Made by a program: the position numbers and the translations under genes
Source: Cupriavidus gilardii
GTDB taxonomy: Bacteria > Pseudomonadota > Gammaproteobacteria > Burkholderiales > Burkholderiaceae
Length of the DNA stretch: 64,000 nucleotides
Direction: 5' to 3'
Assembly: GCF_013314895.1 (NCBI RefSeq)
Contig: NZ_JABTYE010000009.1
Coordinates: forward strand, 1 to 64,000
Shown here: piece after piece, positions 57,744 through 64,000 of the stretch
Layout of the letters: every line of letters starts with the position of its first letter
How positions within the stretch are numbered: the first letter of the stretch is position 1
The notes under the pieces: model-generated
What the model was told of the DNA's origin: nothing
Seen by the model: only the letters and a program-made list of their open reading frames with translations
Databases searched by the model: none

Positions 57744-58550
57744 CTACAGGCCCTTCGGCAACAACGTCCCTACCGCCTCCCGCATCAGCCGTGCGATCAA
57801 CTGCTGACGATCGCGCGGCATCCGCGCCAGCGTGGTGGCAACGCTGATGCCGGCTACCGGTTCGCCGTCGCGGTTGTGCACCGCCATGCCGACCGCGAGC
57901 GCGCCGCGGGTCGCGTGATTGCCGATCACCGACCATCCGCGCTCCCGCGTGGCGCGAATCAGGATGCGCATGCGTTCCGGCGTCATGCCGCCGTATTGGC
58001 TCAGCGTGTCGGCATTGCCGGCGATGATCTCGCCGACCGCGTCGTCCGGCAGCGCCGACAGCAGCGCCAGCCCGGCCGCGCCAACACCGAGCGGCTGACG
58101 CGTACCGACCTGGATCACCAGCACCTGCACCGGATGCGTGCCTACATGGCGCGCGATGCAGCGCGACAGCGAACCATCGCGCACGATCGCGAAGGCCGCA
58201 TCGCCGCACGCTCCGCTGACCCGCGCCAGCACCGGCCGCAGTTTCTCCGCCAGTTCGGTCGAGCCGTCGCGCTGCGGCATCGCCGCGAGCCTCGGCCCGC
58301 TGACATAGCGAAAGCGGCCGCGCTGAGCGACATAGCCGCATTCGATCAGCGTCGCCAGCAGCCGATAGACGGTCGGGCGTTCGAGCCCCGCCGCCCTGCA
58401 TAGATCGACGACGCGCAAGCCGTCCCTGCCGCCCGCCAGAATCGCGTCGAGCAACGTCAGGCCGCGCCGCAGCGCACGCGCGCCCTCTTCCGGAGCGGTC
58501 GTTGAAACGTCCGCCTGCCGGACGTTCTGAGTCGCAAGACGAGAGGTCAT
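57744..58550 (-). CDS. IclR-family transcriptional regulator
   Basis: A 268-residue IclR protein. The winged HTH spans about 25-80 (LRVVDLCRAAGLERPTVYRLLATL), and the effector domain holds GDAAFAIVRDGSLSRCIAR, PLGVGAAGLALLSALPDD and the C-terminal GEPVAGISVATTLARM. It converges with the aldehyde dehydrogenase gene (15 bp apart) and is divergent from the Bug-CoA ligase operon, which it most likely controls. Confidence 0.92.
   Translation of the reverse strand: MTSRLATQNVRQADVSTTAPEEGARALRRGLTLLDAILAGGRDGLRVVDLCRAAGLERPTVYRLLATLIECGYVAQRGRFRYVSGPRLAAMPQRDGSTELAEKLRPVLARVSGACGDAAFAIVRDGSLSRCIARHVGTHPVQVLVIQVGTRQPLGVGAAGLALLSALPDDAVGEIIAGNADTLSQYGGMTPERMRILIRATRERGWSVIGNHATRGALAVGMAVHNRDGEPVAGISVATTLARMPRDRQQLIARLMREAVGTLLPKGL
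58506..58526. promoter_or_regulatory. Inverted repeat at the 5' end of the IclR gene (candidate operator)
   Basis: AACGTCCG-CCTGC-CGGACGTT is a perfect 8-bp inverted repeat with the 5-bp spacer seen in IclR-type operators. It lies inside the first 15 codons of the IclR gene and about 120 bp before the divergent Bug gene. Confidence 0.4.
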
Positions 58551-58648
58551 CGGGAAGAATTTCCGTGCCGGGATACCAGTCGGCAGTATGCCCCAACACC
58601 ACAAGAGGGCTCGCCCCGGCAAGGCTATCGACCCAGGAGACAACCATC

Positions 58649-59650
58649 ATGAACGTACGGAACGCGCCGCGCCGGCGCCTGTTCGGCTGTGCCCTTGCCC
58701 TTTCGCTTGCCGTGCTGGCAGGCGGAATTTCCCCTTCTGCCCATGCCCAGCAACCCTGGCCCAGCAAGCCGCTGCGGCTCGTCGTCGGCTATGCCGCGGG
58801 CGGCGCGACCGACGTGCTGGCGCGCCTGGTCGCCCTGAAGCTCGGCGACGAGCTCGGCAAGCCAGTGGTCGTCGAGAACCGTGCCGGCGCCAACAGCAAT
58901 GTCGGCGCCGAGGTGGTCGCCAAGGCCGAGCCCGACGGCTACACCCTCTACGTCTACACGATCGCCAACACGATCAATGCCTCGCTATACGACAAGCTCG
59001 GCTACGACCCCGCCAAGGACTTCGAGCCGGTCGGCATGATCGCCAAGATTCCGAACGTGCTGGTGGTCAACCCGAGCCTTCCGGTCAAGAGCGTGGCCGA
59101 CTATCTGCGGTTTGCCAGGGAATCGTCGTCCGGGATCACCTTCGCGTCATCGGGCAGCGGCTCGTCGATCCATCTGTCCGGCGAGATCTTCCGCATGCGC
59201 AGCGGCATCAATATGCTGCACGTCCCCTATCGCGGCAGCGCGCCGGCGGTCACCGACCTGCTCGGCGGGCAGGTGCAATCGATGTTCGACAACACGCCGT
59301 CCGCGATGCCGCACGTCAAGGCCGGCCGCTTGCGCGCCATCGCGGTGACCAGCCCGCAGCGTCTTCCGTTGCTGCCCGATGTGCCGACCGTGGCCGAGTC
59401 GGGCTACCCCGGCTTCGACGTGCAGTCGTGGTTCGCGATCGCGGCGCCCGCCGGTACGCCGAAACCCGTGGTAGACCGGCTCAACGCCGCTCTGAACAAG
59501 GCGCTGGCCGCGCCCGACGTGCGCCAGCGCATGCAGGACCTCGCCGCCCATCCGCAACCGGGCACGCCGGAGCAGATGCGCATCTTCATGATGTCCGAGA
59601 TCAAGCGCTGGCACGATGTCGTCAAGCAGTCCGGCGCCCGTGTGAACTGA
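58649..59650 (+). CDS. Bug/TctC-family periplasmic solute receptor
   Basis: A 333-residue Bug receptor. The signal peptide ends SAHAQQ, followed by PWPSKPLRLVVGYAAGGATD, VVENRAGANSN and VPTVAESGYPGFDV. AGGAGA precedes the ATG. It is the first gene of a four-gene operon with a CoA ligase, a citryl-CoA lyase-like protein and an SDR, 8 bp before the ligase start. A di- or tricarboxylate ligand would fit those enzymes. Confidence 0.93.
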   Translation: MNVRNAPRRRLFGCALALSLAVLAGGISPSAHAQQPWPSKPLRLVVGYAAGGATDVLARLVALKLGDELGKPVVVENRAGANSNVGAEVVAKAEPDGYTLYVYTIANTINASLYDKLGYDPAKDFEPVGMIAKIPNVLVVNPSLPVKSVADYLRFARESSSGITFASSGSGSSIHLSGEIFRMRSGINMLHVPYRGSAPAVTDLLGGQVQSMFDNTPSAMPHVKAGRLRAIAVTSPQRLPLLPDVPTVAESGYPGFDVQSWFAIAAPAGTPKPVVDRLNAALNKALAAPDVRQRMQDLAAHPQPGTPEQMRIFMMSEIKRWHDVVKQSGARVN

Positions 59651-59658
59651 GGAGCCCC

Positions 59659-61224
59659 ATGTTTCCGATCGATCTGTTCTGGCGGGCCGCGGACCGCTGG
59701 CCCGACAACATCGCCATCGACGCGCCGGACGGCTGCCTGACCTATCGCGAATTGGCGGCGCGCGTCGCCGCGGCGGCGGCCGGCCTGCTGGCGCTCGATG
59801 CCTCGCCGCAGAGCCGCGTCGGCATCTGCGCCGGCAATTCCACCGCGCATCTGGTTGCGCTGCTGGCGGTGCTGGCCAGCGGCAAGGTCTGGGTGCCGCT
59901 GAACCCGAAGAGCACGCGACCGGAGCTGCGCCGCATTGTCGATGCGACCCAGCCGAGCATTCTGGTGCTGGACAGCGGCTGCCTCGCGTTGCTCGACGGC
60001 GCGCCGGGCGTGCGGATCTTCACGGACGTCGCGGAGGACGGCTGCGACGCATTGCCGGCGCTCATCGCTCGTCATGCCGACGCGGCGCGGCCCCGTCTCG
60101 ATCTTTATCCCGACCTCGATCGCGATGCCACCCAGGCCATCAAGTTCACCGGCGGCACCACCGGCGCGCCAAAGGGCGTGATGCAGCCCTACCGCGCGTG
60201 GATGGCCAATATCGTCAACCAGATCCATGCGTGGGGCTTCGATGCCGACGATCGCTACGTGATGGCGGCCCCGATCACGCACGGCACCTCGACCTATGTG
60301 CTGCCGATCCTCGCGCAAGGCGGCTGCCACGTGATCCTGGACGGCAGCGGTGCCGAGGCGGTCCGCGCCGCGTTTCGCGACCGGCGCGGCACGGTGTCCT
60401 TCATGCCGCCGACGCTGATCTACATGCTGATGGCGCTGCCGGGCACGTCCCGCGACGACTACCCCGCGCTGCGCCGACTGATCTATGGCGGCGCGCCGAT
60501 GCCCGTCGAGAAGATCCGCCAGGCGCGCGCGTTCTTCGGCCCGGTGGTCGGCACGACTTACGGACAGACGGAAGCGCCGCAGCTGCTGACGGTGCTGCGC
60601 CCCGAGGATTTCGACGACGAGCGCAATCTGGCCTCGGTCGGACGGACCACCTGGTTCAGCGACGTCGGCATCATGGCACCGGACGGCACGCTGTTGCCGC
60701 CGGGACAGATCGGCGAGGTCGTGGCTCGTGGCGACCTGGTGATGACCGGCTACTGGCGGCGCCCCGACCTGACCGCCGCGACGATCGTCGACGGCTGGCT
60801 GCATACCGGCGATCGCGGCCTGTTCGACGAGCGCGGCTACCTGTATCTGAAGGACCGGCTGCGCGAGGTCGTGATCACCGGCGGCTTCAACGTCTATCCG
60901 ATCGACGTCGAGAACGCGCTGGGACAGCATCCCGCAGTCCACGAATGCGCGGTGTTCGGTGTGCCCGACGACAAATGGGGCGAGGCAGTGCACGCCGCCG
61001 TCCAATTGCGCGAAGGCGGTCAGCCACCGAGCGAAGCGGAACTGATCGCCTTCGTCCGCGAACGCCTGGGACCCGTGCCCACGCCCAAGCGCATCCACTT
61101 CCACGACTGCCTGCCGCGCTCCAGTGTCGGCAAGGTACTGAAGAACGCCGTACGCGAACGGGCGCTCGCCGATGCGTCGGCCACCCCATCCATATCGCCC
61201 ATACAAGAGGGAGAGCAGCCATGA
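59659..61224 (+). CDS. AMP-forming acyl-CoA synthetase
   Basis: A 521-residue ANL-superfamily ligase. The P-loop is KFTGGTTGAPKGV, the adenine motif GTTYGQTEAP, motif HTGDRGLFDERGYLYLKDRLREV in part with the hinge, and the catalytic lysine in RSSVGKVLKNAVRE. It activates a carboxylate to its CoA thioester through an adenylate. The stop overlaps the lyase-like start as ATGA. The substrate is presumably the compound bound by the Bug receptor. Confidence 0.93.
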   Translation: MFPIDLFWRAADRWPDNIAIDAPDGCLTYRELAARVAAAAAGLLALDASPQSRVGICAGNSTAHLVALLAVLASGKVWVPLNPKSTRPELRRIVDATQPSILVLDSGCLALLDGAPGVRIFTDVAEDGCDALPALIARHADAARPRLDLYPDLDRDATQAIKFTGGTTGAPKGVMQPYRAWMANIVNQIHAWGFDADDRYVMAAPITHGTSTYVLPILAQGGCHVILDGSGAEAVRAAFRDRRGTVSFMPPTLIYMLMALPGTSRDDYPALRRLIYGGAPMPVEKIRQARAFFGPVVGTTYGQTEAPQLLTVLRPEDFDDERNLASVGRTTWFSDVGIMAPDGTLLPPGQIGEVVARGDLVMTGYWRRPDLTAATIVDGWLHTGDRGLFDERGYLYLKDRLREVVITGGFNVYPIDVENALGQHPAVHECAVFGVPDDKWGEAVHAAVQLREGGQPPSEAELIAFVRERLGPVPTPKRIHFHDCLPRSSVGKVLKNAVRERALADASATPSISPIQEGEQP

Positions 61225-62006
61225 CCGCCACCACCAAGCCCGTAACCCGCCTTTGCACGCATACGCTGACGAGCCTGCACTACCGCGATGCCGATCTGGT
61301 CAATGACCTGATGGGCAAGAAGACCTTCACCGAAGTCATGCTGATGCAGATTCTCGGCCGCACGCCGCGGCCCGTCGATATGCGGATCACCGATGTCGTG
61401 CTGATCGTGCTGATGGAACATGGCCTGACGCCGAGCGCTATTGCGACGCGGTTGGTCTATATGAGCGCGCCGGAGAATCTGCAGGGGGCCGTTTCCGCCG
61501 GGCTGCTGGCCGTCGGCAGCTCCTTCGTCGGCACCATGGAGAACTGCTCGCAGCTGCTCGATCGATTGCTTGCGGCCGACGATCCCGAGGCCGAAGCGCG
61601 GGCCATCGCGCGCCACTACAAGGAAACGAAGAGCCCGGTGCCCGGCTTCGGCCACCATCTGCACAAGCCGGTCGATCCACGCGCGTACAAGCTGCTCGAA
61701 TTGGCCGAGGCAGAGCCGGAATTGGGCGGCGAGCGGATTCGCGCGCTGAAGCAGTTGTCCGCGGCGGTCGACGAAGCGGCCGGCCGGCCGATCACGATCA
61801 ACGCCACCGGTGCGGTCGCGGCGCTGCTCGGCGAGATCGGCGTACCGACCGCGGTGATGCGCGGCTTCGCCGTGATCTCGCGCGCGGCCGGGCTGGTCGC
61901 CCATATCGTCGAGGAACAGCAAAGTCCTTCCGGCCGCTATATCTGGGACACCGTCGAGCACGCGATTCCCTATGTCGGCAGCGCGCCGACGGGAGAGGCA
62001 TCGTGA
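61221..62006 (+). CDS. Citryl-CoA lyase-like (citrate synthase fold) protein
   Basis: A 261-residue protein made of a citrate-synthase fold shorter than the usual 380-430 residues, as in stand-alone citryl-CoA lyases. The two citrate synthase histidines are recognisable: His67 in VLMEHGLTPSAIATR and His145 in VPGFGHHLHKPVDPRA. The third residue, the Asp of NVDFYSG, seems replaced: PITINATGAVAALL aligns there. It would cleave a citryl-CoA-like thioester to acetyl-CoA and a keto acid, working after the upstream ligase. It is coupled to both neighbours by 4-bp overlaps. Confidence 0.85.
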   Translation: MTATTKPVTRLCTHTLTSLHYRDADLVNDLMGKKTFTEVMLMQILGRTPRPVDMRITDVVLIVLMEHGLTPSAIATRLVYMSAPENLQGAVSAGLLAVGSSFVGTMENCSQLLDRLLAADDPEAEARAIARHYKETKSPVPGFGHHLHKPVDPRAYKLLELAEAEPELGGERIRALKQLSAAVDEAAGRPITINATGAVAALLGEIGVPTAVMRGFAVISRAAGLVAHIVEEQQSPSGRYIWDTVEHAIPYVGSAPTGEAS

Positions 62007-62821
62007 CGCCCACGCCCGCGCTTCCCCTCAGCCTTGCCGACCGTACCGTATTCGTCGCCGGCGCTGGATCGGCCGGCCCGGGCTGGAGCATCGGCCGCGC
62101 CGCCAGCCTGACCTATGCGCGCCTCGGCGCTCGCGTCTGCGTGGTCGATCGCGATGCAGCGTCCGCCGAAGAGACCACGGCGCTGATCCGCGCGGAAGGC
62201 GGCACAGCGGAGACGTTCATCGGGGACGTCGCCATCGAGCCGGAGGTCGAGCGCCTGTTCGTCGAGGCGCGTGCGCGCTTCGGTGCGATCGACGTGCTGC
62301 ACCACAACGTCGGCATCGGCAAGCCCGGCGGCCCGCTCGACACCGCGCTCGCGGACTTTGACCAGGCTCACAACGTCAATGTCCGCAGTCTGCTGCTCGC
62401 GTCGCAACAGGTATTGCCCGAGATGGTCGCGCGCCGGCGCGGCGCCATCGTGACCATTTCCTCGGTCGCGGGGCTGCGCTATCTCGGCTATCCGCACCTG
62501 TCGTACTGCGTGACCAAGGCGGCGGTGATCCAGTTCACGCGCATGCTGGCCCAGCAATACGCGTCGCACGGCATCCGCGCCAACACGGTGGTGCCGGGCC
62601 TGATCGATACGCCTCGGATCGCGCATACGGTGGCCAAGATGTTTTCCGACAACGATCTCGAGGAGGCGCGCTCCGCCAGGGCCCGGCAGGTGCCGATGCA
62701 GCGGATGGGAACGGCATGGGACGTGGCTTACGCCTGCGCGTTTCTGGCGTCGGATGCGGCGGCGTATGTCACGGGGACGGAACTGGTGGTGGATGGCGGG
62801 CTGACGGGGAAGTACGCATAG
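62003..62821 (+). CDS. Short-chain dehydrogenase/reductase
   Basis: A 272-residue SDR. The cofactor loop is VAGAGSAGPGWSIGRA, longer than the common GxxxGxG; the catalytic Ser lies in TISSVAGLRYLGYPH, and YCVTK gives the Tyr-Lys pair. The C-terminal DAAAYVTGTELVVDGGLTGKYA is typical. It starts with GTG overlapping the upstream stop as GTGA. It would reduce or oxidise a hydroxy/keto group of the pathway formed by the ligase and lyase. Confidence 0.92.
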   Translation: MTPTPALPLSLADRTVFVAGAGSAGPGWSIGRAASLTYARLGARVCVVDRDAASAEETTALIRAEGGTAETFIGDVAIEPEVERLFVEARARFGAIDVLHHNVGIGKPGGPLDTALADFDQAHNVNVRSLLLASQQVLPEMVARRRGAIVTISSVAGLRYLGYPHLSYCVTKAAVIQFTRMLAQQYASHGIRANTVVPGLIDTPRIAHTVAKMFSDNDLEEARSARARQVPMQRMGTAWDVAYACAFLASDAAAYVTGTELVVDGGLTGKYA

Positions 62822-62844
62822 GCTCGCATTGCTCGTCAGTTCGC

Positions 62845-63072
62845 CTACCTCATGTTCTGGCCGCGACAGAATTTGAAATCCGCGGGTAGTCTCCCGCGGA
62901 ATGCTCGCAGGCGCTCCAACAACGCATCCGCGTCCCGACTCCTGCGGCTTGGCGAACTCCGCGAATTGTCGACAACGATTTCAACGTGGTCCCCCTCGCG
63001 CAATTCCAGCAGCTCCACAATGCTGTTCGGAAGGCGTATGGCCAAACTGGTTCCCCACCTCTCTAAGCGCAT
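62845..63072 (-). CDS. AbrB/MazE-type antitoxin-like protein (no toxin partner seen)
   Basis: A 75-residue protein. The N terminus MRLERWGTSLAIRLPNSIVE then LLELREGDHVEIV is the swapped-hairpin AbrB/MazE DNA-binding fold. The tail ALLERLRAFRGRLPADFKFCR is like the toxin-binding part of VapB antitoxins. GGAG lies 9 nt before the ATG. In such modules the PIN or MazF toxin follows directly, but only 23 bp remain before the convergent SDR gene, so the toxin has been lost or the protein acts alone. Confidence 0.8.
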   Translation of the reverse strand: MRLERWGTSLAIRLPNSIVELLELREGDHVEIVVDNSRSSPSRRSRDADALLERLRAFRGRLPADFKFCRGQNMR

Positions 63073-63126
63073 TGGCGTTCTCCGTGACTAAGGACAGTAG
63101 ATGTTCGCTGATACAGAACTCGACGG

Positions 63127-64000
63127 CTAGGCTTCTACCCGCCACCAGGCCGGCAACAACTCCCGTACCGACGGCTGCGCAAACCGGTCGTCGATCAGAT
63201 AGATCACGCCGCGGTCTTCGGTGGTTCGGATCACCCTGCCCGCCGCCTGCACGACCTTGCGCAGGCCCGGATACAGATAGGTGTAGGCATAGCCGTCGCC
63301 GAACGTGTCCTCGAGCCGGCTGCGCAGTTGCTCGTTGACCGGATTGAACTGCGGCAGGCCGAGCGTGGCGACGAATGCGCCGATCAGGCGGTCGCCGGGG
63401 AGATCGACGCCCTCGGCGAACGGGCCGCCCAGTACGGCAAAGCCCACGCCGCGGCCGCCGGGCTGGAAGGCGGCGAGAAACTCGGCCTGCTCGGCCTCAC
63501 CCATGCCGCGCGCCTGCGACCAGCTCGGGATATCGGCATGCCGCTGCGTGAACAGCGCCAGCGCCTCGCCCAGGTAGTCGTGGCTGCTGAAGAAGGCGAG
63601 ATAGTTGCCGGGGTTCTGTCGATACTGGGCGGCGATCAGCTCGACGATGTCCGGCAGCGAGCGCCGGCGATGCGCGAAGCGGGTCGAGATATGCGATGCG
63701 ACCCGAACGCGCAACTGGTCCGGCTGGAATGGCGACGGCACCTCGTGCCAGACCCATCGCTCGGGCAGGCCCAGCATATCTGCATAGTAGGAGGCCGGCG
63801 CCAACGTGGCCGAGAACAGCGACACGGAATGCGCCGCCGCCAGCCGCGGCCGCAGAAAGTGCGCCGGCACCAGGTTGCGTACCCCGAGACGGACATTGCC
63901 GTGCGCACCGCGCGCCGGCATCCGCGTCATGTCGAAAACGGAATGCGGACCGATCTGTTCGGCCAGCCGGCAGAATTGCAGCACATCGAAATAGAAGCGC
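63127..64000 (-). CDS. ATP-dependent DNA helicase of the DinG/Rad3 (XPD-like) type, C-terminal part
   Basis: The last 291 codons of a superfamily 2 helicase that runs past the window edge. Seen are the second RecA domain start SVSLFSATLAP, NYLAFFSSHDYLGEAL, the motif V region GFAVLGGPFAEGVDLPGDRL and motif VI KVVQAAGRVIRTTEDRGVIYLIDDRF, as in DinG/XPD helicases. The iron-sulfur domain and Walker motifs would lie outside. An apparent GTG near the edge is internal. It precedes the MazE-like gene on the same strand by 54 bp. Confidence 0.88.
   Translation of the reverse strand, partial: RFYFDVLQFCRLAEQIGPHSVFDMTRMPARGAHGNVRLGVRNLVPAHFLRPRLAAAHSVSLFSATLAPASYYADMLGLPERWVWHEVPSPFQPDQLRVRVASHISTRFAHRRRSLPDIVELIAAQYRQNPGNYLAFFSSHDYLGEALALFTQRHADIPSWSQARGMGEAEQAEFLAAFQPGGRGVGFAVLGGPFAEGVDLPGDRLIGAFVATLGLPQFNPVNEQLRSRLEDTFGDGYAYTYLYPGLRKVVQAAGRVIRTTEDRGVIYLIDDRFAQPSVRELLPAWWRVEA

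Noticed and set aside
63040..63126. A fragment of a PIN toxin upstream of the MazE-like gene
   Set aside because: One frame reads plausibly for about 30 residues but has no start, no PIN acidic residues, and toxins of this kind lie downstream of the antitoxin.

Overview
The window is 64 kb of GC-rich, densely packed bacterial chromosome. Three Bug/TctC-type solute receptors, many LysR regulators each divergent from a small catabolic operon, a complete carbon-phosphorus (C-P) lyase system and a phosphocholine-type phospholipase C point to a metabolically versatile betaproteobacterium of the Burkholderiales (Cupriavidus/Bordetella-like). That placement is inferred from gene content and codon style; no rRNA or marker gene is present. 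I saw no tRNA, IS element, prophage or CRISPR array.

Left part (1-13.7 kb): small catabolic units with divergent regulators. These are LysR | amidase-Bug followed by a Rid-family gene with an elaborate control region; a GST and a royal-jelly/yellow-type propeller protein; LysR genes beside a HAD dehalogenase-class II aldolase pair; and a TPR/HTH regulator divergent from a DUF899-DUF2182 pair. From 13.7 to 19.7 kb six minus-strand genes form one tightly coupled lipid operon: CDP-alcohol phosphatidyltransferase, alpha/beta-hydrolase-methyltransferase fusion, PAP2-dual specificity phosphatase fusion, small membrane protein, acyltransferase and CdsA-like cytidylyltransferase. Together they look like a dedicated pathway for a non-standard membrane lipid and are the best candidate here for an uncharacterised system.

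Middle (20-38 kb): GFA-type zinc protein, HxlR-hydrolase pair, a Tat-exported serine hydrolase lipoprotein, and an operon of a tiny lipoprotein plus phospholipase C with a candidate Pho box. Then comes an 11.6 kb autotransporter adhesin locus built from internal repeats, interrupted by a single-base frameshift near 31.51 kb.

38-50.6 kb: the phosphonate island. phnCDE-acetyltransferase and phnGHIJKLM run on the plus strand and flank phnF-DUF1045-phnN on the minus strand. Both plus-strand operons carry 18-bp Pho-box-like direct repeats with a -10-like hexamer exactly 10 nt downstream, and phnG has a textbook GntR/HutC operator core. No phnP is visible; the DUF1045 protein has two HxTL motifs and could do that step. 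The Pho-box-like site at the phospholipase operon suggests shared phosphate-starvation control.

Right part (50.6-64 kb): a flavodoxin-like gene, hipBA with an array of inverted repeats, LysR | dihydrodipicolinate synthase family-Bug-aldehyde dehydrogenase, IclR | Bug-CoA ligase-citryl-CoA lyase-like-SDR with start/stop overlaps, an orphan MazE-type antitoxin, and the 3' end of a DinG/Rad3-type helicase cut by the window edge. Short tandem repeats of 11-13 bp recur at gene ends and intergenic regions.
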